The notes: generated by a model not told the origin, from the sequence alone. A stretch of 64,000 nucleotides of DNA from CADCTP01 sp963849885 (GCA_963849885.1 CAWKIV010000006.1:248001-312000); one strand, 5' to 3'; shown: positions 25,802-34,990, counted from the first letter of the stretch. Numbers and translations are program-made.

Positions 25802-28630
25802 TTACGGGGTCGCCCCCACGAAGCCGGCCACGTGCAGCGAGAACGCCCGGACCGACCCGATGTCCGCCAGCGCCAGGTCGGCGACGAAGAACGTCCAGGT
25901 GCCGTCGGCCGAGCGGGACACCAGGCTGGCCAGCGAGCCCTCCGGCCGCCAGCTCCCGGTGTACGGCGCGTCGGTCGACACCGCCTGGGTGATGGACCGC
26001 GGCGCACCGTCGTCGAACACCGCCTGGCAGACGTTGTTGCCGCTGCTGTCGATGCCGTCGAAGAGCAGCACCTCGGTGCCGTCCGGCGCCGTCAGCGTGC
26101 CGACCAGGTCACCGGTGTAGGTGTGGTCGATGCCGACGGTGGTCGACCCGATGTCCGTCGAGCAGGTCGACCCGTCCACCGAGAAGGTCACCCCGGAGAT
26201 CGGGCCGACCCCGCTGACCTCCAGCGGGATGCTGACGCCGGTGGTGTTGGCGTCCGGCACCGGGACCGCCGGCCCGGTGTACGCGAAGTCCACCACCGGC
26301 CCCGGCTCGCCGACCGTGATCGGGAAGGTGGCCGTCTGCGGCGACAGCGCGCCGGCGAAGGTCACCCGCACCCGCAGCTGGATCGGGGTGCCGAGCGGCC
26401 AGTCGGCCGGCACCGAGATCGTGAACGCGCCGGTCTTGGTCTGGCCGACCGCGATCCGGCCGTAGCTGCGGCTGGCCGGCCGGACGGTGACGCCCGCCGA
26501 CGTGGTCGTCACCTGGACGCTGACCCCGGTGGCCACGCCGTCACCCCGGTTGGTCACCGGCACCGAGAGCTGGGCGGTCTCGCCCGGCTCGACGAAGGTG
26601 TCGCCGTCGGTGGTCGAGGCCACCGTCGGCGCTCCCGGCACCGCGAGCGGCTGCGGCGTCGCGCCGGTGTAGCGCAGCGCCCGGTTGGCCATCACGATGC
26701 CGTGGCCGGTGTTGCGGTCCCAGCCCCGCTGCTCGATGTCGATCGCGGTGCTGGTCAGCGCGGTCCGCACCTCGGCCGGGTCGATGCCCGGGTTGCCGGA
26801 CAGGATCAGCCCGGCGATCGCGGCGGCGTGCGGCGCGGAGGCCGACGTGCCGAAGAACCGCTCGAAGCCCGGCACCGTGGTGAGCACGCCGTCCGCCGCG
26901 GCGATGTCCGGCTTCTGCCGCACCTCGCCGCCGGTGGAGGTGAAGTTGCCCGGCGTGATCGGGGTGCCGTCCGGCTGGTAGAAGACCCGGCGCGGGCCGT
27001 CGGAGGTGAAGGTCTCCGACTGCTGGCTGCGGGTGTAGACCCCCGGGAACGGCCCCGACGGGTTGGGCACACCCGGCGCGATCTCCCGCGGGAACGGCTC
27101 CGAGGCCGGCACCGCGGCGACGCTGAACGCGGCCGGCACGGCCGAGTGGCCGCGGGTCACGCCCGGGGTGTTGTAGCCGGTCAGCCCGCCCTTGTCGGCG
27201 AACCGGCCGCGGAACGGGGTGACCTGGAAGTAGCGGTCCTCGCCACTGAACTTCACCACGGCCACGCCGAGCGTGCCGCTGGGCAGGTAGAAGCCCTCGA
27301 AAGCGTTGTCGTCGCCGTTCTGCACGTCGTTGGAGAAGGCGGTCACGGAGCCGTCCGCCGCCACCGCGTACAGGTCGTAGTCGTTGGCGGAGGCGCCGAG
27401 CGGGTCGGCCCACTGCAGGATCGTGGGCACCCCGGCCGAGTCGTCGCTGGTCGGGTTGATCGCCTGCACGCCCGCGCCGGGGTCGAAGTCGTGCGCGACG
27501 CCGGCGAACTTGCCGATGGTCAGGCCGGAGGAGACGTAGTCGCCCTCCCAGTTGCCCGCGGTGCGGTCGTCCACGTTCTGCTCGTTGCCGGCGGAGCTGA
27601 AGTAGAGCGCGCCGTCGTCGGTCACGTCGATCACGGCCTGCGCGATCGGCCCGTCCTGGAACGGCGACTCGGCGAAGTAGAGGATGTCGTCGACGATGAT
27701 GTCGGCGCCGGCCGCGCGCAGCGCCCGGATGTTGTCCGCGAAGCTCTCGGCGCTGGTGAACGCGGTGGCGAACGCCAGCTGCGCGTTGGGCGCGAGGTCG
27801 TGGACGATCTCCAGCATCGCCGTGCCCTCGTCGCCGGAGCCGGCCTCGCCGGGCAGCACCTCGGTGTCCGGCGGCAGGTCGCCGGACGCGATCGAGGCCG
27901 CGAGCGAGTCGACGCCGTCGGACAGCACGCCGATCTTGACCCCGGTGCCGGTGACCCGGTAGCGGGTGCGCGCGGTGTCGGCGGCGTGGGTGACGTCGCC
28001 CTCGGAGGTGACCGCACCGACCAGCGGGACGACGCCGGTCGCGGTCTGCCGGGTGGGCCGGCCGTCCGCCTTGGCCTTGGCCAGCGCGGCGGCGACACGC
28101 TGGCGCAGCACGGTCTCGCGCTGCTCCTTGGCCACCGGGGCGACCCGGCCGCCCGCGCGGGCGGTGATCGCCTGGTCGGCGACCCTGACCCGCTGCACGC
28201 CGGGTGCGCCGGCCAGCGCCTCGACCTTGCTCAGCGGGACGTCGGCGCGCACCGCGGAGTGCTTCACCGACGCGCTGCGGACCTGGCCGCCGACGGCGCG
28301 CACCTGCGCGGCGACGGCCTTGGTGTCGCCGAGCACGGTGACGCCGGTGAGCCCGGCCTTGTCCGTGGTGACCCCGGTGGCCACCCGGCCGACGCCGGGC
28401 GCCGCGGCCAGCCCGCGGCGCTGCCGCGCCTCGGTCAGCAGCCGGGAGTCGACCTTCTTCTGGGCCGGCGTGAGCGCGCGCTTGGCCTGGGCGAGCGCGT
28501 CGATCTGGGCGACCGTCCGGGCGGACAGGCCGCCGGGGGCAGCGGTGGAGGGCGCCGCAGCGGCGGGCAGCGCGAGCCCGAGGCTCGTCACCACCCCGAC
28601 CGCGAGCACCAATGGACGGAAGGGACGCAT
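25802..28630 (-). CDS. Secreted S8 (subtilisin-family) serine peptidase with C-terminal P domain
   Basis: A 942-residue exported protease. A signal peptide (MRPFRPLVLAVGVVTSLGLALPAAAA) is followed by a propeptide-like region to about residue 225. The catalytic domain carries Asp238 in GVLSDGVD, a histidine likely in GTAMLEIVHDLAP, the oxyanion Asn in FSSAGNEQN, and Ser596 in GTSASAPHAAAIAGL. A large insertion lies between Asn and Ser. Then come a CARDB-like beta domain (VPVTNRGDGVATGVSV) and a proprotein-convertase P/Homo-B domain (VGIDHTYTGDLVGTLTAPDG ... GTWTFFVAD). It has its own promoter (28706-28735). It interrupts the otherwise conserved pdtaS-biotin carrier order. Confidence 0.92.
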   Translation of the reverse strand: MRPFRPLVLAVGVVTSLGLALPAAAAPSTAAPGGLSARTVAQIDALAQAKRALTPAQKKVDSRLLTEARQRRGLAAAPGVGRVATGVTTDKAGLTGVTVLGDTKAVAAQVRAVGGQVRSASVKHSAVRADVPLSKVEALAGAPGVQRVRVADQAITARAGGRVAPVAKEQRETVLRQRVAAALAKAKADGRPTRQTATGVVPLVGAVTSEGDVTHAADTARTRYRVTGTGVKIGVLSDGVDSLAASIASGDLPPDTEVLPGEAGSGDEGTAMLEIVHDLAPNAQLAFATAFTSAESFADNIRALRAAGADIIVDDILYFAESPFQDGPIAQAVIDVTDDGALYFSSAGNEQNVDDRTAGNWEGDYVSSGLTIGKFAGVAHDFDPGAGVQAINPTSDDSAGVPTILQWADPLGASANDYDLYAVAADGSVTAFSNDVQNGDDNAFEGFYLPSGTLGVAVVKFSGEDRYFQVTPFRGRFADKGGLTGYNTPGVTRGHSAVPAAFSVAAVPASEPFPREIAPGVPNPSGPFPGVYTRSQQSETFTSDGPRRVFYQPDGTPITPGNFTSTGGEVRQKPDIAAADGVLTTVPGFERFFGTSASAPHAAAIAGLILSGNPGIDPAEVRTALTSTAIDIEQRGWDRNTGHGIVMANRALRYTGATPQPLAVPGAPTVASTTDGDTFVEPGETAQLSVPVTNRGDGVATGVSVQVTTTSAGVTVRPASRSYGRIAVGQTKTGAFTISVPADWPLGTPIQLRVRVTFAGALSPQTATFPITVGEPGPVVDFAYTGPAVPVPDANTTGVSIPLEVSGVGPISGVTFSVDGSTCSTDIGSTTVGIDHTYTGDLVGTLTAPDGTEVLLFDGIDSSGNNVCQAVFDDGAPRSITQAVSTDAPYTGSWRPEGSLASLVSRSADGTWTFFVADLALADIGSVRAFSLHVAGFVGATP

Positions 28631-28945
28631 CGTCGTTGACCCCCCTGCACCCGCGGATGACGGCCGCGTGCCCGGCGCCGGCCACCCGACTGGCGGCGCG
28701 ATCGCACCTTAGTGGGGAGATCCGACATTTGTCAGGACCTGCTGTACCGGCTTGGCACCAAGATGCAGACTTCACCCGGTCGGTCCTGCGGGCCACCCCG
28801 GGCTGCACCACCCGTGCCGCCACCCGACCGGACCGGCCGGCTCACCCGGACGGCCGTTCACCGGATCGTTGTATTGGAGATCTGGCGCTTGCCCCGCGGC
28901 GGGGGTATTCGCTAGGTCGGACCCCCAAGGACGGGTGGTGAGGCC
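28631..28945. other. 315-bp divergent intergenic region
   Basis: No gene is visible. The left part holds a good promoter for the subtilase (28706-28735). The right part leads to the 110-residue unknown at 28946 and contains TTGCCC (28888) and TAGGTC (28915), a weak promoter-like pair. No strong palindrome is seen. Confidence 0.5.
28706..28735 (-). promoter_or_regulatory. Housekeeping-type promoter of the subtilase gene
   Basis: On the minus strand, CTGACA (28735-28730, five of six bases of the -35 consensus) is followed after 18 bp by TAAGGT (28711-28706, a TANNNT -10). Transcription would start about 70 bp before the ATG at 28630. Confidence 0.6.
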
Positions 28946-29278
28946 GTGATCCGGCTGTCCGACCGGGCGCGGGCGGCACTGCGCCCCGGCGAGGTGCTGG
29001 TGTTCGACTGGCACCGGGTGGCGATGTGCTGCGCGGCGGCCGGCGAAGTCTCCCTGCACCCCGCCCCACGGGCCCGCCTGGACGGCCGGACCTTCCGGCC
29101 GGTGGCCTGCGACCCGCCCGACGCGGTCCTCGTGCACGGGCGAGCGCTCCCCCACCTCCGCGACCGGGACGTGACCGTCGACTGCGGCACGCGCCTCGGC
29201 CTGCGGAGCTTCCGCTGCGACCTGCCCATGGACTTCGGGCTGCGGGCCAGCCTCGGCCGGCTGCCCGGAGCCCCCTGA
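28946..29278 (+). CDS. Hypothetical cysteine-containing protein upstream of cstA
   Basis: A 110-residue protein I do not recognise. It begins IRLSDRARAALRPGEVLVFDW, has a Cys-Cys pair (VAMCCAAAGE) and three further cysteines (VACDPPD, VDCGTRL, FRCDLPM), and lacks a signal peptide or membrane segment. The cysteine number would allow metal binding, but no known spacing is matched. It starts with GTG at 28946 and ends 12 bp before cstA, so it is probably co-transcribed with the peptide/pyruvate transporter genes. Confidence 0.6.
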   Translation: MIRLSDRARAALRPGEVLVFDWHRVAMCCAAAGEVSLHPAPRARLDGRTFRPVACDPPDAVLVHGRALPHLRDRDVTVDCGTRLGLRSFRCDLPMDFGLRASLGRLPGAP

Positions 29279-29290
29279 CGAGGAGGCGGC

Positions 29291-31564
29291 ATGGCAACGA
29301 CGGAGTCCCCCGCACCACCGGTCCAGCCACGGCGCACCGACCCGCGCTCCATCGCCATCTGGGTTGCCGTGGCGCTCGTGGGCGGGGTGGCCTGGGCGGT
29401 GCTCGCCCTGAGCCGAGGCGAGAACGTCAACGCGGTCTGGCTGATCGCCGCCGCGCTCGGCTCGTACGCGATCGCGTACCGCTTCTACGCCCGCTGGATC
29501 GCCAACCGCGTGCTGGAGGTGGACGACCGGCGGGCCACCCCGGCCGAGCGGCTCGAGAACGACATCGACTACCAGCCGACCGACCGGCGGGTGCTCTTCG
29601 GGCACCACTTCGCCGCCATCGCCGGCGCCGGCCCGCTCGTCGGTCCGGTGCTGGCCGCCCAGATGGGCTACCTGCCGGGCACGATCTGGATCGTCGTCGG
29701 GGTCATCCTCGCCGGCGCCGTGCAGGACATGGTCACGCTCTTCTTCTCGATGCGGCGGGACGGCAAGAGCCTCGGCCAGATGGCCCGCGAGGAGATCGGC
29801 CCGATCGGCGGCGTCGCCGCGCTGGTCGCCGTGTTCGCCATCATGATCATCCTGCTCGCGGTGCTCGCGCTGGTCGTGGTCGGCGCGCTGGCCCAGTCGC
29901 CGTGGGGCACCTTCTCCATCGCGATGACCATCCCGATCGCCTTCCTCATGGGCTTCTACCTGCGGGTGCTGCGACCGGGACGGGTCCTCGAGGTGACCGT
30001 CATCGGCGTCTCGCTGCTGCTGCTCGCCATCGTCGCCGGCGGCTGGGTGCAGGACTCGAGCTGGGCGGAGGCGTTCACGCTGGCGCCGACCACGCTGGTC
30101 TGGTGCCTGGTGATCTACGGCTTCTTCGCCTCGGTGCTGCCGGTGTGGATGCTGCTGGCGCCGCGCGACTACCTGTCCACCTTCATGAAGGTCGGCACCA
30201 TCGCGCTGCTCGCGGTCGGCATCCTGGTCACCGCCCCCGTGCTGGAGAACGAGGCGATCACCAAGTTCGCCAGCAGCGGCGCCGGTCCGGTGTTCGCCGG
30301 CTCGCTGTTCCCGTTCGTCTTCATCACCATCGCCTGCGGCGCGCTGTCCGGCTTCCACGCGCTGATCGCGTCCGGCACGACGCCGAAGATGATCCAGAAG
30401 GAGTCGCAGGTCCGGCTCATCGGCTACGGCGCGATGCTCACCGAGTCCTTCGTCGCGGTGATGGCCATGATCGCGGCCTCCATCCTCGACCCCGGGCTCT
30501 ACTACGCGATGAATTCGCCGGCGGGCCTGCTCGGCACCACGGCCCAGTCGGCGGCCACGGCGGTGACCAACCTCGGCTTCACGATCACTCCCGACCAGCT
30601 GGAGGCCGCCGCCGCGGCGGTGGAGGAGAACACGCTGGTCGCCCGCACCGGCGGCGCGCCGACGCTGGCGGTGGGGCTGTCCGACATCTTCGCCGGCTTC
30701 CTCGGCGGCGCCTCGGCCAAGGCCTTCTGGTACCACTTCGCGATCATGTTCGAGGCGCTGTTCATCCTCACCACGGTGGACGCGGGCACCCGGGTAGGCC
30801 GGTTCATGCTGCAGGACACGCTCGGCAACATCTGGAAGCCGATGGCGCGGGTGAGCTGGCGGCCGGGGCTGTGGGCCACCAGCGCCATCGTGGTGGGCGC
30901 CTGGGGCTACTTCCTCTACACCGGCGTGACCAACCCGCTCGGCGGGATCAACCAGCTCTTCCCGCTCTTCGGGATCGCCAACCAGCTGCTCGCCGCGGTG
31001 GCGCTGACCGTCTGCACCACCCTGCTCATCAAGTCCGGGAAGGCCAAGTACGCCTGGGTGACGGGCATCCCGCTGGCCTGGGACGCGGTGGTGACGCTGA
31101 CAGCCAGCTGGCAGAAGGTCTTCTCCGCCGACCCGCGGCTCGGCTTCTTCGCCCAGCGCGACCGGTACGCGACCGCGCTGGACGAGGGCCGGGTGCTGCC
31201 GCCGGCGAAGAACCTGGACGAGATGCAGGCGGTGGTCACCAACTCCACCGTGGACGGCATCCTCTGCGCCTTCTTCGCCATCCTGATCGTGATCATCATC
31301 GCGGACGCGATGCGGGTCTGGTATCAGGTGCTGGCCTCCCGGCGTCCGGCGGAGCTGCGGGAGGCGCCGTTCGTCGAGTCCCGGATCGTCGCCGGGTCCG
31401 GGCTGCTGCCCACCGCCGAGGAGCGGCAGCAGCGGCAGCTGGTCGGCGCCGGCGTGGGTGGTGGACGGCCGGGGGTCGGCGGTGACGGGATGCCGGCCGA
31501 CGACGTCCCGGCCGACGACGAGCCGGACCACGGCCCCGGCCGGGACGGGCGGCCCGGCCCGTGA
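29291..31564 (+). CDS. cstA: Carbon starvation protein A (CstA), peptide/pyruvate transporter
   Basis: A 757-residue inner-membrane transporter with many helices (roughly 16-18). Family landmarks include NVNAVWLIAAALGSYAIAYRFYARWIANRV, DYQPTDRRVLFGHHFAAIAGAGPLVGPVLAAQMGYLPG, and SGFHALIASGTTPKMIQKE. The long C-terminal cytoplasmic tail is hydrophilic. CstA proteins import peptides or pyruvate under carbon limitation. GAGGAGG precedes the ATG by 5 bases, and the stop overlaps ybdD (GTGA). A CRP-like site is not obvious upstream. Confidence 0.95.
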   Translation: MATTESPAPPVQPRRTDPRSIAIWVAVALVGGVAWAVLALSRGENVNAVWLIAAALGSYAIAYRFYARWIANRVLEVDDRRATPAERLENDIDYQPTDRRVLFGHHFAAIAGAGPLVGPVLAAQMGYLPGTIWIVVGVILAGAVQDMVTLFFSMRRDGKSLGQMAREEIGPIGGVAALVAVFAIMIILLAVLALVVVGALAQSPWGTFSIAMTIPIAFLMGFYLRVLRPGRVLEVTVIGVSLLLLAIVAGGWVQDSSWAEAFTLAPTTLVWCLVIYGFFASVLPVWMLLAPRDYLSTFMKVGTIALLAVGILVTAPVLENEAITKFASSGAGPVFAGSLFPFVFITIACGALSGFHALIASGTTPKMIQKESQVRLIGYGAMLTESFVAVMAMIAASILDPGLYYAMNSPAGLLGTTAQSAATAVTNLGFTITPDQLEAAAAAVEENTLVARTGGAPTLAVGLSDIFAGFLGGASAKAFWYHFAIMFEALFILTTVDAGTRVGRFMLQDTLGNIWKPMARVSWRPGLWATSAIVVGAWGYFLYTGVTNPLGGINQLFPLFGIANQLLAAVALTVCTTLLIKSGKAKYAWVTGIPLAWDAVVTLTASWQKVFSADPRLGFFAQRDRYATALDEGRVLPPAKNLDEMQAVVTNSTVDGILCAFFAILIVIIIADAMRVWYQVLASRRPAELREAPFVESRIVAGSGLLPTAEERQQRQLVGAGVGGGRPGVGGDGMPADDVPADDEPDHGPGRDGRPGP

Positions 31565-31755
31565 CCGGCACCATCCGGCAGGGCGTCCGCTGGCTGGGCT
31601 GGTACCTGCGGGAGGTCACCGGCGAGTCGGCGTACGGCCGGTACGTCGAGCACGCCCGCGCCGATCATCCGGACCGGATCGTGCTGTCGCGGCGGCAGTT
31701 CGAGCGGCAGCGGATGGACGACCGGGACGTCCGGCCGCAGTCGCGCTGCTGCTGA
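31561..31755 (+). CDS. YbdD/YjiX family protein, CstA partner
   Basis: A 64-residue protein containing the family pattern WLGWYLREVTGESAYGRYVEHARADHPDR, the usual size. The Escherichia coli homologues are encoded after CstA/BtsT-type transporters and are needed for their function. The GTG overlaps the cstA stop, which matches that arrangement. It ends in an unusual SRCC. Confidence 0.88.
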   Translation: MTGTIRQGVRWLGWYLREVTGESAYGRYVEHARADHPDRIVLSRRQFERQRMDDRDVRPQSRCC

Positions 31756-31780
31756 CGGCCCGGCGCCCTATCGTGGCGGC

Positions 31781-32272
31781 GTGATCGTCCGCGCCGCCCG
31801 CCCGGACGAGTACGCGGCGGTCGGCGAGCTGACCGCCCGGGTGTACCGGACCGGCGGGTTCACGCCCGCCGGTCACCCGTACCTGGCGACGCTGCGGGAC
31901 GCGGCCGCCCGGGCGGCCGAGGGCGAGCTGCTGGTGGCGGTGGACGGGGCCGGCCGGCTGCTCGGCTCGGCCACCCTGGTCGCCGGCGCCGCCCGCTTCG
32001 CCGACCCGGCCGCCGGACCGGACGGCGCCACCATCCGGATGCTGGTGGTGGACCCGGCCGGCCGGCGGGCCGGCGTCGGCACGGCGCTGGTCGCCGCCTG
32101 CATCGACCGCGCCCGCCGGCTCGGTGCGCGCGTCCTGTGGCTGTCCACCGAGCCGGAGATGCACGCCGCACACCAGCTCTACCAGCGGCTCGGATTCACC
32201 CGCACGCCCGAGCACGACTGGACGCCGCTGCCCGGCGTGCTCCTGCTCACCTACACGCTCCCCCTCGGCTGA
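31781..32272 (+). CDS. GNAT family N-acetyltransferase
   Basis: A 163-residue acetyl-CoA-dependent acyltransferase. IVRAARPDEYAAVGELTARVY is the first strand and helix. IRMLVVDPAGRRAGVGTALVAACIDRAR carries the acetyl-CoA pyrophosphate-binding loop (RRAGVGTA), and LYQRLGFTRTPEHDW is the C-terminal motif. The acceptor (protein, amine or antibiotic) is unknown. It lies 25 bp after ybdD and converges on the biotin carrier gene 16 bp away. Confidence 0.88.
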   Translation: MIVRAARPDEYAAVGELTARVYRTGGFTPAGHPYLATLRDAAARAAEGELLVAVDGAGRLLGSATLVAGAARFADPAAGPDGATIRMLVVDPAGRRAGVGTALVAACIDRARRLGARVLWLSTEPEMHAAHQLYQRLGFTRTPEHDWTPLPGVLLLTYTLPLG

Positions 32273-32288
32273 GACCGGGGCCGGGGGT

Positions 32289-32504
32289 CTACTCGACCCG
32301 GGCGATCAGGTCGCCTTCCTGGACCACGTCCCCCTCGGCGACGGCGAGCTCCGCGACGGTGCCGTCGGACTCGGCCAGCACCGGGATCTCCATCTTCATC
32401 GACTCGAGGATGACGAGCGTGTCGCCGTCACTGACCTGGTCGCCCGCCGCGACGACGACCTTCCAGACGTTGGCCACCATCTCGGCGCGGATCTCGTCGG
32501 CCAC
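32289..32504 (-). CDS. Biotin/lipoyl-binding carrier protein (BCCP-like)
   Basis: A 71-residue single-domain carrier. The biotinylation motif ESMKMEIPV has its lysine at about residue 37, between GDQVSDGDTLVIL and GTVAELAVAEGDVVQEGDLIARVE, the two half-barrels. The M. tuberculosis homologue (Rv3221c) sits at the same place beside rsrA/sigH. The GTG at 32504 has GGGAGG 4 bases upstream. It lies 36 bp downstream of accC and should carry carboxyl groups for that carboxylase. Confidence 0.92.
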   Translation of the reverse strand: MADEIRAEMVANVWKVVVAAGDQVSDGDTLVILESMKMEIPVLAESDGTVAELAVAEGDVVQEGDLIARVE

Positions 32505-32540
32505 GGCACCTCCCAGGAGTCGGCTGAACAGTACCCATTC

Positions 32541-33884
32541 TCAGCCGCGCATCCGCGCGACCAGCCCGGTGTCGTACCGGCCGGAGACGAAGTCCGGGGC
32601 CGCCAGCAGCTCGGCGAAGAACGGCAGGTTGCACTTCGGGCCCTCGACGACGAAGTCGGCCACCGCGGCCCGGGCCCGCTCCAGCGCGGCGGCCCGGTCC
32701 GGCCCCCACACGCACAGCTTCGCCATCAGCGGGTCGTAGTACGGCGTCACCGTGTCGCCGGCCTGGTAGCCGGAGTCCACCCGGATGCCCTCGCCGGACG
32801 GCTCCGACCAGGCGGTGATGGTGCCCGGCCCGGGCAGGAACCGCTTCGGGTCCTCCGCGTACACCCGGAGCTCGAGCGCGTGCCCGGTCGGCACCGGCGG
32901 CGCGTCCGGGTCCAGCGCCGGAGGCTCGCCGGCGGCCACCCGCAGCTGCTCCTCGACCAGGTCGACGCCGGTGACCAGCTCGGTGACCGGGTGCTCGACC
33001 TGCAGCCGGGTGTTCATCTCCAGGAAGAAGAACTCGTCCGCGGAGTCGGCCGGCACCAGGCACTCGACCGTGCCGGCGCCGCGGTAGTCCACCGCCTCGG
33101 CGGCGCGCACCGCGGCGGCCAGCATCTGCGCGCGCAGCGCCGGCGACACCCCCGGCGACGGGGTCTCCTCGGCCACCTTCTGGTGCCGCCGCTGCACCGA
33201 GCAGTCCCGCTCCCCCAGCGCCAGCACCCGCCCGTCGGCCAGCCCGAGCACCTGCACCTCGACGTGCCGCGCCGGGGACAGGTAACGCTCCAGGAAGACC
33301 GACGGCGAGCCGAAGAACCGCTCCGCCCGGGTCCGCGCGGTCTCGTACGCGGCGCGCAGCTCGGCCTCGTCCCGGACCGCGGCCATCCCGATCCCGCCGC
33401 CGCCCGCGGCCGCCTTGACCATGACCGGGTAGCCGATGTCGGCGGCCGCCCGGGCCGCCGCGTCGGCGTCGGCCAGCGGCTCGGTGCCGGCGGCGATCGG
33501 CACGCCGGCCGCGGCCATCGCCTCCCGGGCGGCGACCTTGTCGCCCATCGCCTCGATCGCCTCCGGCGACGGGCCCACCCAGGCCAGGCCGGCGTCCGCG
33601 ATCGCGCGGGCGAACCCCGCATTCTCGGCCAGGAACCCGTACCCCGGGTGCACCGCCTGCGCCCCGCTGACCTTGGCCGCCTCGACCACCCGGGCGATGT
33701 CCAGGTACGACTGCGCCGCCGGCGCCGGCCCGAGCAGCACCGACTCGTCGGCCAGCCGCACGTGCAGCGCGCCGGCGTCGGCCTCGGAGTGGACGGCCAC
33801 CGCCTTGATCCCGAGCCGCTGGCAGGTCCGGATCACCCGGACCGCGATCTCCCCGCGGTTGGCGACCAGCACGGTCTCGAACAC
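32541..33884 (-). CDS. accC: Biotin carboxylase subunit of an acyl-CoA carboxylase
   Basis: A 447-residue ATP-grasp enzyme that carboxylates biotin using bicarbonate and ATP. The N-terminal domain begins FETVLVANRGEIAVRVIRTCQRLG. The ATP-grasp domain has YPVMVKAAAGGGGIGMA (glycine loop), ERDCSVQRRHQKVAEETPSP and the catalytic EMNTRLQVEHPVTE. The C-terminal domain follows (HALELRVYAEDP). Length equals free-standing AccC. It has no fused carrier domain; a separate carrier is encoded 36 bp downstream. The carboxyltransferase subunit is not in the window. Confidence 0.93.
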   Translation of the reverse strand: MFETVLVANRGEIAVRVIRTCQRLGIKAVAVHSEADAGALHVRLADESVLLGPAPAAQSYLDIARVVEAAKVSGAQAVHPGYGFLAENAGFARAIADAGLAWVGPSPEAIEAMGDKVAAREAMAAAGVPIAAGTEPLADADAAARAAADIGYPVMVKAAAGGGGIGMAAVRDEAELRAAYETARTRAERFFGSPSVFLERYLSPARHVEVQVLGLADGRVLALGERDCSVQRRHQKVAEETPSPGVSPALRAQMLAAAVRAAEAVDYRGAGTVECLVPADSADEFFFLEMNTRLQVEHPVTELVTGVDLVEEQLRVAAGEPPALDPDAPPVPTGHALELRVYAEDPKRFLPGPGTITAWSEPSGEGIRVDSGYQAGDTVTPYYDPLMAKLCVWGPDRAAALERARAAVADFVVEGPKCNLPFFAELLAAPDFVSGRYDTGLVARMRG

Positions 33885-33955
33885 GCCCGCCCCTCCCGAC
33901 GTCGACTACGACATCGGGACCCTATCCGGACCGTCTGCCTCGCCCGACCCCGGAG

Positions 33956-34240
33956 CTACTCAGCCCGGTATTCGATGACCGTGGTCTCGACCACGACCTC
34001 GCGGAGCCGGCCCAGCACCCTGGCCCGCAGCTCCTGCGGCGCCCGGTCGCCCCCGCACGACCGCGCCACCAGGGCGCGGACCTCCTGCTCGATGCCGTAT
34101 TTCCGCAGGCAGGGCGAGCACTCGTCCAGGTGGTCCCGGATCAGGTCGTGCCGCTCCGTGGTGATCTCGCCGTCGAGGTAGAGGAACACCTCGGCGAGCA
34201 CCTCGCCACAGTCCGTCCGGTGAGGTTGGCCGCAGCTCAC
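33956..34240 (-). CDS. rsrA: Mycothiol-system anti-sigma factor RsrA (zinc-binding)
   Basis: A 94-residue ZAS-family redox-sensitive anti-sigma factor. The zinc motif is H37-LDE-C41-SP-C44 with C11 as the additional ligand; oxidation of these cysteines to a disulfide releases the partner sigma factor. A Cys near position 3 and another near 62 are not part of the motif. The GTG at 34240 overlaps the sigR stop (GTGA), fixing stoichiometric coupling. Sequence, order and length match Streptomyces RsrA and mycobacterial RshA. Confidence 0.94.
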   Translation of the reverse strand: MSCGQPHRTDCGEVLAEVFLYLDGEITTERHDLIRDHLDECSPCLRKYGIEQEVRALVARSCGGDRAPQELRARVLGRLREVVVETTVIEYRAE

Positions 34241-34980
34241 GACGCTTCCTCCTCCGCCGAGCTCGCGCGGACCAGGCCGCGGTCCCGAGCGTAGTCCCCG
34301 AGCAGCCGTTGCAGGCCCCGCCGGCCCCGGTGCAGCCGCGACATCACCGTGCCGATGGGCGTGCCCATGATCTCGGCGATCTCCTTGTACGAGAAGCCCT
34401 CGACGTCGGCCAGGTAGACGGCCAGCCGGAAGTCCTCCGGCAGCTGCTGCAGGGCCTCCTTGACGTCGGAGTCGGGCAGGTGGTCGAGCGCCTCCATCTC
34501 GGCGGACCGCAGCCCGGTGGAGGTGTGCGACTCGGCCGCCGCGAGCTGCCAGTCCTCGATCGTCTCCGCGGCCGACTGCTTCGGCTGCCGCTGGCGCTTG
34601 CGGTAGGTGTTGATGAACGTGTTGGTGAGGATCCGGTAGAGCCAGGCCTTGAGGTTGGTGCCTTCCTGGAACTGGTGGAAGGCGGCGAAGGCCTTGACGA
34701 AGGTCTCCTGGACGAGGTCCTCGGCGTCGGCGGGGTTGCGGGTCATCCGCATCGCCGCCGCGTAGAGCTGGTCCAGGAACGGCAGGGCGTCCCGCTCGAA
34801 GCGCGCTCGGCGCTGCTCCGCGGTCTCCTCCGCCACCGGCCCTCCTGAGGTCTCGGGGACTGCGTCCCCGGAGGGCGAGCTTACGCGGCTGCCGCCAGAG
34901 CGCCCGTCGGCGGTGCCGCCGGGCTGCCAGGCGGGCCACGACCGCGGGTCCCGGCGGTCGATGCGTTCGGACACTGTCAC
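34237..34980 (-). CDS. sigR: Extracytoplasmic-function sigma factor SigR/SigH (thiol-oxidative stress)
   Basis: An ECF sigma factor of 247 residues from the GTG at 34980. Region 2 is RARFERDALPFLDQLYAAAMRMTRNPADAEDLVQETFVKAFAAFHQF; region 4 is LPEDFRLAVYLADVEGFSYKEIAEIMGTPIGTVMSRLHRGR. An internal GTG at 34836 with a perfect AGGAGG gives a 199-residue form that keeps both domains. A SigR-consensus promoter lies directly upstream of the long start. Streptomyces makes long unstable SigR' and short SigR in just this way. Which start dominates is unknown. It is coupled to rsrA and divergent from ybaK. Confidence 0.95.
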   Translation of the reverse strand: MTVSERIDRRDPRSWPAWQPGGTADGRSGGSRVSSPSGDAVPETSGGPVAEETAEQRRARFERDALPFLDQLYAAAMRMTRNPADAEDLVQETFVKAFAAFHQFQEGTNLKAWLYRILTNTFINTYRKRQRQPKQSAAETIEDWQLAAAESHTSTGLRSAEMEALDHLPDSDVKEALQQLPEDFRLAVYLADVEGFSYKEIAEIMGTPIGTVMSRLHRGRRGLQRLLGDYARDRGLVRASSAEEEAS

Positions 34981-34990
34981 GCCAACTTCC

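Noticed and set aside
25832..28639. 935-codon open frame antisense to the subtilase
   Set aside because: Same GC-skew artefact; Arg/Gly/Val-rich without domains, and the minus-strand frame has signal peptide and catalytic triad.
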